A stretch of DNA of 49,628 nucleotides. Origin: Desulfobacterium sp. (lineage in GTDB: Bacteria; Desulfobacterota; Desulfobacteria; Desulfobacterales; Desulfobacteraceae). Numbering within the stretch: the stretch's first letter is position 1; every line of letters begins with the position of its first letter. The stretch is from positions 1 to 49,628 of the forward strand of contig JAEINR010000044.1 of NCBI GenBank assembly GCA_016342325.1. The letters run 5' to 3'. The notes beneath the pieces were generated by a model that was given only the letters and a program-made list of their open reading frames with translations, searched no databases and was not told the DNA's origin. Shown in pieces: positions 16,082-23,905 of this stretch. Both the position numbers and the translations under genes were made by a program.

Positions 16082-16810
16082 ATGACGCAAATACACTTGT
16101 TTGGACAGACCGACCCGGGCTTGGTGCGCAAGAACAACGAAGACGCCTTTTACATCGAAGAAAAGCGGGGCTTCTGCCTGGTGGCAGACGGCATCGGCGG
16201 AACAAAAGGCGGAGAGATTGCAAGCAGACTCTTTGTCGAGGAAACCGTGACCGCGTTTGCCATCCCGGATATGTTGACCGAATCCAATGCCCCGGGCCTG
16301 ATTCGCCAGAGTTTCCAACGGGCCAATGCCGCCATTCTGGAGTATGCAAAGGACAATCCCAGCTGCAAGGGCATGGGATGCACGGCCGAGCTGATCGCCT
16401 TTTTCCCGGACGGATTTGTCCTGGGGCACATGGGGGACAGCCGCAGTTTCCGCCTGAGAAACAGCTCGTTTAAGCAGCTGACCTCTGACCACTCCCTGGT
16501 TCAAGAACAGCTGGACCAAGGGTTGATCTCTCCTGAAGAGGCCCAGAAGCACTCCTACAAAAACGTGATCCTCCGGGCAGTGGGGATTGAGGAAAAACCC
16601 TGCCTGGACATCATCAAGGGCAAGGTATTTCCCGGGGATCTTTTTCTCCTCTGTTCGGACGGGCTCACAGACATGGTGGAACCCCGGCAGATTCAGCCCC
16701 TAATGGGCAGTTCCGCAACACTCAAGGCAAAGGTCACCGCCTTGATTGACCAGGCAAAAGCCAGTGGCGGCAGGGACAACATCACCGTTGTTCTGGCCGA
16801 AATCCTTTGA
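16082..16810 (+). CDS. PP2C-type protein Ser/Thr phosphatase (PppA/Stp-like)
   Basis: The ATG at 16082 (242 aa) has an AAAGG site about nine bases upstream. A TTG at 16073 that overlaps the kinase stop is possible but less likely. The metal-binding motifs are present: NEDAF near residue 18, VADGIGG, GHMGDSR, CSDGLTD and GGRDNIT at the end. The small size and lack of transmembrane segments match bacterial PP2C enzymes that reverse Hanks kinase phosphorylation. It practically abuts the kinase gene and most likely shares its transcript. Confidence 0.92.
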   Translation: MTQIHLFGQTDPGLVRKNNEDAFYIEEKRGFCLVADGIGGTKGGEIASRLFVEETVTAFAIPDMLTESNAPGLIRQSFQRANAAILEYAKDNPSCKGMGCTAELIAFFPDGFVLGHMGDSRSFRLRNSSFKQLTSDHSLVQEQLDQGLISPEEAQKHSYKNVILRAVGIEEKPCLDIIKGKVFPGDLFLLCSDGLTDMVEPRQIQPLMGSSATLKAKVTALIDQAKASGGRDNITVVLAEIL

Positions 16811-16824
16811 CGGTGTCGACGGAA

Positions 16825-17613
16825 TCAGACAAGGTCGGTTTTTGAAGTACTTTCCATGATCTGGTCCAGGAATTTCTGCATCTGATCCCGAAGATCCGTC
16901 AACATCTGAGCTTTTGGATTCTCCGGCTGATCTTTCTCTTCAAACGGTCTGAGGAGGTGGGCAAACAGCTGGTCAATGGGTTGTTGAGACATTTCCTGAA
17001 GCGCTCTGTCACTCTCTTCCATCAACTGTGTCATTCTCTCCAAGAGGGTTTCCCCCTGGCCGGCAAGGGTTGAGGCAGGAGGTAGTGCCCCATAGCTCTC
17101 CTGGGAGACCTCGCTCATCATGGTGTAGGAGCGCTGCATGTTGATATCTGCGGAAAATTCTGAAACCGTATCATATCCGGTCATGCCAAGGGCGGTTTCA
17201 ACGGCACCGTCCATGTCACCATCCCCCATCTCACCGAGGATCTCATCCAAGCTTCCCATCATCTTCTCGATATCATCGAGTTCCTGGTCGCTGAGATCGC
17301 CTTTTACCGAAAAAGTAAAGGAGGATCCCGATTCCAGGGTCATGGTTCTGGAACTATAATGGGACTGGGTCTCTGATGAACCATTGACAATCTTTCCGCG
17401 CTGATCATAGGACGACGCGTTCAATTCCGAAAACGAAGCTGCATTGATGGTGACGATATCCCCTTCCTTGGTTGTCAGGGAAAGATCAACATTGCTGCTT
17501 TCGGATGCGGCCAGGGAGTGCCGCTGGGAGGATCTGAAACCTGTCTCGGTCATGGAACTGTTGGGATTGCCATGTCCGGACAATGCCTGGGCGTACGGTA
17601 AAATACGATTCAT
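16825..17613 (-). CDS. Hypothetical protein, helical C-terminus
   Basis: The 262-aa product has no signal peptide or transmembrane segment. The N-terminal half is Ser/Thr-rich and polar. It contains SVKGDLSDQELDDIEKMMGSL-type text around residue 105, which recalls proteins annotated DUF5610-like in other Gram-negatives; I am not sure of this. The C-terminal third (about 195-255) is strongly helical and may form a coiled coil. A perfect AAAGGAG site precedes the start. It converges on the phosphatase gene with only 14 bases between stops. No function proposed. Confidence 0.65.
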   Translation of the reverse strand: MNRILPYAQALSGHGNPNSSMTETGFRSSQRHSLAASESSNVDLSLTTKEGDIVTINAASFSELNASSYDQRGKIVNGSSETQSHYSSRTMTLESGSSFTFSVKGDLSDQELDDIEKMMGSLDEILGEMGDGDMDGAVETALGMTGYDTVSEFSADINMQRSYTMMSEVSQESYGALPPASTLAGQGETLLERMTQLMEESDRALQEMSQQPIDQLFAHLLRPFEEKDQPENPKAQMLTDLRDQMQKFLDQIMESTSKTDLV

Positions 17614-17632
17614 ATCTAAACACTCCTTTGGG

Positions 17633-17657
17633 GGGTCGGATACAAGAAGAACGACCC
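17633..17657. repeat. Small hairpin in the leader of the hypothetical gene
   Basis: GGGTCG and CGACCC flank a 13-base centre just upstream of the AAAGGAG ribosome site, on the minus-strand transcript. It could pair in the leader; with stems of six bases this may be chance. Confidence 0.25.
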
Positions 17658-17717
17658 TGTCTGCGTTCGTTGCTCCATATCCCTATCGGCCGAATTCCTG
17701 GCAAACGTTAGTGTTTA

Positions 17718-20111
17718 TCAATTTTTTTTATAACACTCCACCCGGTTACGCCCTTTTTTCTTGGCCCGATACAGGGCCTGGTCCGCATGCTTCATCAGCG
17801 CTTCGATTCCGTTGTCGCTGCTGTTCCAGGTGGCAACCCCAAGGCTCACGGTAAACGAGATCTCGCCCTTGTCCAACGTCACGGAACTTCGTTCACAAGC
17901 CTGCCTGAAGCGTTCGGCAATGGCAAACGCCCCCATGGGATCGGTCTCCGGAAGAAGAATAATAAACTCTTCTCCACCCACCCGGGCGAAAATGTCCACA
18001 TCCCTGAGGGCCTTCTGTCCCATATAAGCAAAGGTCTTCAGCACCAGGTCCCCAATTTCATGGCCATGGGTGTCGTTGATAACCTTAAAATGATCCAGGT
18101 CCAGCATGATCAACGAAAGACCGCCATGGGCGTATCGCTTCTGGCGCTCCAGTTCGATTTTTCCAAGGGTCATGAAGTGCCTGCGGTTGCACAATCCCGT
18201 CAAATAATCCGTGGTGGCCACCTGTTGGAGCGTCTCCTGGTACTGGCGCTTTTCCGTGATGTCATCCACCATCCAGACCACCCCCTTTGACAGATCCGGC
18301 GGGGAGGAGGAATCAATGGCTTTGCCGGAGAGGGTGCACCACACCGAGGAACCATCCTTTTTCCTGAGCTGATACTCCACCTGGATCTGTTCCCCATGGA
18401 CCAACCTATTGAAATATTTTTCCCCAAACTCGATGAACCGCTCCTCAGTGAGATGAAGCGCCTTCATGTTCAACCCCACCATCTCTTCAGGCGTGTCGTA
18501 ACCAAGAATATCTGCCAGCCGCTGGTTTCCCTTGTACAGGAGCCGGCCGCCCTTGAGGAACATAATGCCCACCTGACTATATTCAACAATGGTTGAAAGC
18601 TCCTCAAGAGCACTCTTCAGCTTATGTTCCATCTCTTGCCTGAAGGTGATGTCCCTGAACTCAACCACCCTTAAGATGCGCCCCTTGTAGGGGATGGCCT
18701 TGCCCTGGAGCTCAAGGGGATAGAGGGAACCATCCTTTCTTATGCCCTCGACAGAATAGGGCGTTTCCGAGTCTGAGGCAAATTTGGACCGCACCGTATC
18801 ATGCCAGGCCGGAGCAATGAGCTTATATCCGGCCAAGCCGATCACCTCCCTGGGCGGGTATCCGGTCATGTTTGAAAAGGCCTGATTCGCATCAATGATA
18901 CAATCCTTATCATGGATGGCAATGCCGCCTGAAGAGGCCTCGTGGAGGATACGAAACCGCTCCTCGCTTTCCCGGAGTTCCCGCTCCGCACGCTTTCGCT
19001 TTTCAATGTCGGTTTTCAGCGTTGCGTTCACCCCGGCAAGCTCGGCCGTCTGACCCTCCATCTGCTCGACCATCCGGTCCACCTCCCTGGCGAGGGTGCC
19101 GATCTCGTCGTTCTGGGGAATGGCGATGCGGGCGGAGAGATCCCCTGTCCCGGCAACGGTGAGGACATGATCGGTCAAAGCCATGATGGGGGAGAGAACC
19201 ACCTTTCGAACAAGAATGATCACCAGAAAAGCCATGAACAGTCCAAGAACGGATATCAGTGTCAATGAATAGGTAAAAGTGCTTTTCCCCTTTGCAAGGA
19301 TCTGCCTTGGAACCGCTGCCCGTATGAGAAACCCCTGGCCGTCGCCGATATCGGGTAACCGGGAATAGATAAGAAGGGGATCACCCTCGCCTGCCTCCAG
19401 GATGTGAACCGCATCAGGGGCAAGGGTTCTTGAAATTTCCTCCTCTTCCCGGGTCAACCCGCTCCCGGCCATGGCAAAGATACTGAAATCCACCTCAACC
19501 TGTTCAGCCAGGTGTTTGATAGACATGGTATCAAGAAAACGGCCCAGAACAAGCACCCCCCGGACAGGTCCCTGGTTGCCGGTGGTGATGATCGGCCGAA
19601 AACTTATCAGCATGGGCCCCCTGTCGCTGTTGCTGATCCCTGTAACCTTCACCAGGGAGAGATCCTCTTGATCCGGAAAATCGGAAGCAAGGGGATGAAC
19701 ACCGGAAAGCAAATGTTCAGGAAGAGAGGTCAACACCGTTTTTTCCTTTTTTGATAAATCCCATCTTTCACAAAAAAGGACGTTCCCCGGGATGTCGGTG
19801 ATGCAGATAAGGTTCAGCCGGTTGTTCACCATGGTATCCGGATTGAGGTTTCTCTCAACAAAGCCGGGGGAGGGTGAGGCCGTAAAATCGTATAGATTAT
19901 CCCAGGCAGCCCAGTCGTGGCAGAGGGTGTCCACATGGTAGGTCTCCTCCCTGATCACCTTGATGCAGCGCTCCATATCCTTTTTTGCCTCGCTTATCTC
20001 CAACGTTTTAAACCCCGGCAGGATGATAAAACGATGGATGCCATAATTCAAGGAGGCAAAAAGGAAAAAAACCAGTACCAGAATCAGGAGTACCTTTGTT
20101 TTCAGGAGCAT
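17718..20111 (-). CDS. CHASE4-HAMP-PAS-PAS-GGDEF diguanylate cyclase
   Basis: The 797-aa membrane protein starts with a TM helix (about residues 7-27). A CHASE4 sensor domain follows, with the typical HDWAAWDNLYDF near residue 65, then a second TM (about 280-305), HAMP (VVLSPIMALTDHV, NDEIGTLAREVDRM), two PAS domains and a C-terminal GGDEF domain. The active site reads GGEEF and an RxxD inhibitory site (RDVD) sits five residues before it, so c-di-GMP synthesis with product feedback is expected. No EAL domain is present. It is transcribed alone, with an AT-rich upstream region of about 160 bp. The signal sensed is unknown. Confidence 0.93.
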   Translation of the reverse strand: MLLKTKVLLILVLVFFLFASLNYGIHRFIILPGFKTLEISEAKKDMERCIKVIREETYHVDTLCHDWAAWDNLYDFTASPSPGFVERNLNPDTMVNNRLNLICITDIPGNVLFCERWDLSKKEKTVLTSLPEHLLSGVHPLASDFPDQEDLSLVKVTGISNSDRGPMLISFRPIITTGNQGPVRGVLVLGRFLDTMSIKHLAEQVEVDFSIFAMAGSGLTREEEEISRTLAPDAVHILEAGEGDPLLIYSRLPDIGDGQGFLIRAAVPRQILAKGKSTFTYSLTLISVLGLFMAFLVIILVRKVVLSPIMALTDHVLTVAGTGDLSARIAIPQNDEIGTLAREVDRMVEQMEGQTAELAGVNATLKTDIEKRKRAERELRESEERFRILHEASSGGIAIHDKDCIIDANQAFSNMTGYPPREVIGLAGYKLIAPAWHDTVRSKFASDSETPYSVEGIRKDGSLYPLELQGKAIPYKGRILRVVEFRDITFRQEMEHKLKSALEELSTIVEYSQVGIMFLKGGRLLYKGNQRLADILGYDTPEEMVGLNMKALHLTEERFIEFGEKYFNRLVHGEQIQVEYQLRKKDGSSVWCTLSGKAIDSSSPPDLSKGVVWMVDDITEKRQYQETLQQVATTDYLTGLCNRRHFMTLGKIELERQKRYAHGGLSLIMLDLDHFKVINDTHGHEIGDLVLKTFAYMGQKALRDVDIFARVGGEEFIILLPETDPMGAFAIAERFRQACERSSVTLDKGEISFTVSLGVATWNSSDNGIEALMKHADQALYRAKKKGRNRVECYKKN

Positions 20112-20272
20112 TATCTCAGTTACCTTTATTCCACAGATAATCTTTTTACTATATTTGCTAACTTATATTCAGATATCCCCTGAAAAGTCTATGTTTTTTT
20201 ACGTTGCGCGATCCTGGATTATTGTTTATAAGGCTCTAAATACAGTGAGATTTCACAAAAGGATGCCCAAGG

Positions 20273-21094
20273 ATGCTCAGCTTTCCATTTACCCGAAAAA
20301 AATTTCTATCCCTTACCCACCAGGGGCGGCACCGCTGGGTCATCAAGTGGCTCTCAACGGTATACCAAAAAATTTCATCCAATCGGGTCGGCCCGGAAAA
20401 CCTTGGACTCTTTGCCGGGGAGTACACCCGGGTGATGGAGTGGTGCAAAACCCTCCCCCAAAACCTGCCCGAGCCCAACGACCGGAGGGGTTGGCTGGAG
20501 TTTATATCCGACGCCATCCATTGTGAGCGGAGTGCCGCAGGGATTGTCCCCAAAGACCAGGACCTGTTGGCAGCAATAGAGACAGAGGACAGCCAGGAGG
20601 AGAAAAGCGAGTTTCCACGGCTCGACTTTCACATGGCCCTGGACGGCCTCAGGAGCCTGTTCAATGTGGGATCGATCTTCAGGACCTGTGATGCCGCAGG
20701 ATTCTCCTCCCTGATCCTGGGCAACACCCCCGGCGGGGAACATTCCCTGGTGCAAAAAACCTCCATGGGCGCAGCAAGCTGGATGCCCCACACAAAAACC
20801 CGGGACCTTGCCCACACCCTTATTACGATGAAAGCCCAAGGGTACCGGATCACGGCCGTTGAAACGGCTAAGCAGTCCAGGCCCTACAATGACAATCCCT
20901 GGCCTGGCCGGGGGGTGGTTGTGATGGGCAATGAAGAGTATGGGATCTCCTCCCATGTGATGCGGGTGTGCGACGAGGTGGTCCACATTCCCATGTTCGG
21001 CAGGAAGAACTCCCTCAACGTTGCCAATGCCGCCGCCGTTGTTCTCTTTCACATCGCATCCACCCGGTACGCCCAAGGGCCGCAACCGGTTTAA
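20273..21094 (+). CDS. SpoU/TrmH-family RNA 2'-O-methyltransferase
   Basis: The C-terminal half of this 273-aa protein is a SPOUT knotted methyltransferase. Motif 1 is LRSLFNVGSIFRTCDAAG (residues ~126-143), motif 2 VVMGNEEYGIS (~223) and motif 3 IPMFGRKNSLNVANAAAV. These bind SAM and the RNA ribose. The N-terminal ~110 residues are not the usual L30e-like substrate domain and I do not recognise them. The start is less certain: AAGGATG gives a short spacing to the ATG, and an in-frame later start is possible. Likely substrate is tRNA or rRNA. Confidence 0.85.
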   Translation: MLSFPFTRKKFLSLTHQGRHRWVIKWLSTVYQKISSNRVGPENLGLFAGEYTRVMEWCKTLPQNLPEPNDRRGWLEFISDAIHCERSAAGIVPKDQDLLAAIETEDSQEEKSEFPRLDFHMALDGLRSLFNVGSIFRTCDAAGFSSLILGNTPGGEHSLVQKTSMGAASWMPHTKTRDLAHTLITMKAQGYRITAVETAKQSRPYNDNPWPGRGVVVMGNEEYGISSHVMRVCDEVVHIPMFGRKNSLNVANAAAVVLFHIASTRYAQGPQPV

Positions 21095-21118
21095 AATCCT
21101 GAAAATACAAATTTAATC

Positions 21119-21146
21119 TTGCTTTTTAGACGCCTGGGTATATAAT
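21119..21146 (+). promoter_or_regulatory. Sigma-70 promoter for the ABC transporter operon
   Basis: TTGCTT (21119-21124) and a perfect TATAAT (21141-21146) are 16 bases apart, upstream of the substrate-binding protein gene at 21215. The spacer holds a CCTGGG that recurs inverted as CCCAGG at 21165 and again as CCTGG at 21180, so the region may also contain an operator or a leader hairpin (CCAGG/CCTGG). Confidence 0.6.
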
Positions 21147-21214
21147 AAAAGACTTTTTATTGCCCCCAGGTTTGGTAAGCCTGGAGCAATGTTAAAAACA
21201 ACAAGGAGTAGTCA

Positions 21215-22201
21215 ATGAAAACCATAGTCACAACGATGGTGGCCGCTGTTCTGATCGCCTGTTTCGCGTTTTCGACAGTCGCAGCCCAGGACTCTGTCCG
21301 GATCGGCATCTCGAAGATCGTTGCCCACCCGGCCCTTGACGCCCTGGAAGCCGGGGTCCAGGACGGGATAAAGGAAAGTTTTCCCAGCGCACGGTTTGAC
21401 CTTCAAAACGCCAACGGAGAGCTGGCAACGGCCGCCTCCATTGCCCAGAAATTCAAGTCCCAGAAAGTGGACATTGCCGTAGGCATTGCAACCCCCACGG
21501 CCCAGGCCCTGGTCGGCGCAATCAAAAGAAGCCCCGTACTCTTCTGCGCCGTGACCGACCCTGTTGGCGCAGGCCTTGTGGAATCCACAGACCAAGGGGA
21601 GAAGAACGTGACCGGCACCTCGGACATGACCCCTGTGCGGGAGCAGATCGAGCTGCTAAACCGGATCAAGCCCCTCAAGACCCTGGGTCATGTTTACTGC
21701 AGCAGCGAAGCCAATGCCGTTTCCCTGGCTGTGATTGCCAAGCAGGTGTGCAAGGAAATGGGCATCACGTTTGTTGAAACCACGGTGACCAACTCGGCCG
21801 AGGTGATGCAGGCGGTTCAAACCATCGCAGGCCGGGTGGACGGCATCTACCTGAGCAACGACAACACCGTATTTTCAGCCCTTTCCGCCGTCACCTCAGT
21901 GGCCATGAAACACAAGATTCCGGTGATGTCGGCCGACCCGAGTTCGGCTGCGGACAACGATGTCCTGGCCGCCTGGGGATTTGACTACTACAAGATGGGC
22001 AGGGTGACCGGTCATCTTGCGGCACGGATCCTCAAGGGTGAAAAACCGGAAAACATCCCCACCGTCTTCATGACCGACCCAAGCGATGTGGATCTGTTGA
22101 TCAACATGGATGTGGCCAAAAAACTGGGCCTGGTATTTCCCGAGGACGTTATCGCCTCGGCCAACACCATCATCGAAAACGGAAAACCCACGAGAAAGTA
22201 A
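21215..22201 (+). CDS. ABC transporter substrate-binding protein (TrpX-type)
   Basis: The 328-aa protein has a Sec signal peptide (MKTIVTT... cleaved near residue 24, AAQDS). The rest matches the ABC_sub_bind family, with SKIVAHPALDALEAGVQDG near the start, ALVGAIKRSPVLFCAVTDPVGAGLV and a closing VFPEDVIASANTII. Homologues bind tryptophan or related aromatic/nucleoside ligands; which applies here cannot be read from sequence. A good ribosome site (AAGGAG) precedes it. It starts a three-gene operon with the permease (7-base gap) and ATPase. The protein is periplasmic. Confidence 0.85.
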   Translation: MKTIVTTMVAAVLIACFAFSTVAAQDSVRIGISKIVAHPALDALEAGVQDGIKESFPSARFDLQNANGELATAASIAQKFKSQKVDIAVGIATPTAQALVGAIKRSPVLFCAVTDPVGAGLVESTDQGEKNVTGTSDMTPVREQIELLNRIKPLKTLGHVYCSSEANAVSLAVIAKQVCKEMGITFVETTVTNSAEVMQAVQTIAGRVDGIYLSNDNTVFSALSAVTSVAMKHKIPVMSADPSSAADNDVLAAWGFDYYKMGRVTGHLAARILKGEKPENIPTVFMTDPSDVDLLINMDVAKKLGLVFPEDVIASANTIIENGKPTRK

Positions 22202-22208
22202 AACAACC

Positions 22209-23099
22209 ATGATAGAAGGCATATTTGTTGAAGGGCTGATCTACTCGATCATGGCCCTGGGGGTTTTTTTTACCTTTCGCATCCTCGACTTTCCAGACTT
22301 GACCGTGGACGGTTCGTTCCCCATGGGAGCGGTGATCATGGCCGCCTGCCTCCACCAGGGTGTCAACCCGGTCTCTGGATTGGTGATGGCCTTTTCAGGC
22401 GGGGTTATGGCCGGGGTGGTCACGGCCGAGATCCACAACCGGCTCAAGGTCCCCCACCTCCTGGCCGGCATCCTCACCATGACCATGCTCTACTCGGTCA
22501 ACATAAGGATATTGTCAAACCGGGCCAACCTGCCGCTCCTGCGGGTGGACACGATCCTGACAAAGCTCCATGCATGGAGTGACGGCTTTATCCCACCGGA
22601 ATGGGCGTCCCTTATCTTCTTCATCCTGGTGGTGATCGTGATCAAAAAAGGGCTGGACCTCTTTTTTATCACCGACATGGGACTCATGTTCGGGGCCCTG
22701 GGCAACAATGAACAGATGGTAAGGACCCAGGGGGTCAACCCCGCCATCCTCAAATCCATTGGTGTGGGTCTCTCCAACGGGCTTGTGGCACTTTCCGGCG
22801 CCTTTGCCGCCCAATACCAGGGATTTGCCGACGTCAACCTGGGCCAGGGCATTGTGGTGTCGGGCCTTGCCTCCGTGATGCTCGGGGAGTTTCTGCTCAG
22901 GTCCAACCGCATCTCCATTCTCACCCTGAGGGTGGTCCTGGGAACCATCCTGTTCAAGGCGATCATGTATCTCGGACGCTATTACGGCTACTACATCAAC
23001 ATGACCCCCAACGATCTCAAGCTCATTGCCGGCATCCTCATCATCATCTCCCTTGCTGCGGCAAACATAAGGAATCGAAAGGAGAAAGCCCGGTCATGA
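22209..23099 (+). CDS. ABC transporter permease (TrpY/branched-chain type)
   Basis: I place the start at ATG 22209 (296 aa) rather than an upstream in-frame codon inside the previous gene. The sequence from here, MIEGIFVEGLIYSIMALGVF, opens at once with a membrane helix, as in LivH/TrpY permeases. About eight hydrophobic helices can be traced, and the motif GNNEQMVRTQGVNP is the usual cytoplasmic coupling loop. The stop overlaps the ATPase start by 4 bases, showing translational coupling. Confidence 0.88.
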   Translation: MIEGIFVEGLIYSIMALGVFFTFRILDFPDLTVDGSFPMGAVIMAACLHQGVNPVSGLVMAFSGGVMAGVVTAEIHNRLKVPHLLAGILTMTMLYSVNIRILSNRANLPLLRVDTILTKLHAWSDGFIPPEWASLIFFILVVIVIKKGLDLFFITDMGLMFGALGNNEQMVRTQGVNPAILKSIGVGLSNGLVALSGAFAAQYQGFADVNLGQGIVVSGLASVMLGEFLLRSNRISILTLRVVLGTILFKAIMYLGRYYGYYINMTPNDLKLIAGILIIISLAAANIRNRKEKARS

Positions 23100-23890
23100 T
23101 ACGACTCGAAAAGATCAAAAAAACCTTCGGCCTTGGCACGGCCGGAGAAAAGACTGTGATCCGCAACCTCGATATTGTGGTTGAAAAGGGCGATTTCATC
23201 ACCGTTGTGGGCAGTAACGGGGCGGGCAAGACCACCCTGTTCAACCTCATCTCCGGAAGCATCTTTCCCACCCAAGGGAAGATCCTGATCAAGGGGAAAG
23301 AGGTCACACAGGATCCCGAGTACAAGCGGGCCAAAGCCATTGGCCGGATATTCCAGGACCCCCTGGCAGGCACCGCCTCCAACATGACCCTGGAGGACAA
23401 CATGATGATCACCAGCAACAAGGGGTTCAAGTGGCCCTGGATCAGCCTGACCCGCACCATGAGACAATCGTTCCAGGAGCAGGTCAAACAGCTTGAGATG
23501 GGTCTTGAATCGCGGCTCAAGGAGAATGTCAACACCCTTTCGGGGGGCCAGCGCCAGGCCCTGACCCTGCTCATGACCGTCACATCCAATCCCGATATTC
23601 TGCTCCTTGACGAGCACACGGCCGCCCTTGACCCCAGGAACGCCAAGATTGTCATGGACCTGACCAAACGATTTATCAATGAAAAGGGCCTTACCACACT
23701 GATGGTGACCCACAACATGAACCACGCCATCGAATTTGGTAACCGGCTCATCATGATGGACCAGGGAGAAATAATAATCGATGTAAAACAAGAGGCCAAG
23801 AAGCAACTGACCAAACAACGCTTAATCGAAATGTTTAGTGAAATCAAGAAACGAGACTTTGAAAACGATGAAGTTCTCCTCACGTCTTAG
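23096..23890 (+). CDS. ABC transporter ATP-binding protein (TrpZ-type)
   Basis: The 264-aa protein has Walker A GSNGAGKTT (residues ~38-46), Q-loop (RIFQDPLAGTASNMT), signature LSGGQRQ, Walker B ILLLDEHTAALD and the switch histidine in VTHNMNHA. All catalytic residues are intact. It completes the importer with the two preceding genes and powers uptake of the ligand bound by the periplasmic protein. typA starts 15 bases downstream, so read-through from the same promoter is plausible. Confidence 0.92.
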   Translation: MIRLEKIKKTFGLGTAGEKTVIRNLDIVVEKGDFITVVGSNGAGKTTLFNLISGSIFPTQGKILIKGKEVTQDPEYKRAKAIGRIFQDPLAGTASNMTLEDNMMITSNKGFKWPWISLTRTMRQSFQEQVKQLEMGLESRLKENVNTLSGGQRQALTLLMTVTSNPDILLLDEHTAALDPRNAKIVMDLTKRFINEKGLTTLMVTHNMNHAIEFGNRLIMMDQGEIIIDVKQEAKKQLTKQRLIEMFSEIKKRDFENDEVLLTS

Positions 23891-23905
23891 AAGGAATAGA
23901 TTTAA

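Noticed and set aside
20375-21085. Long minus-strand open frame opposite the SpoU methyltransferase
   Set aside because: The plus-strand protein has clear SPOUT motifs; the opposite frame is His/Gly/Pro-rich shadow translation of GC-rich codons.
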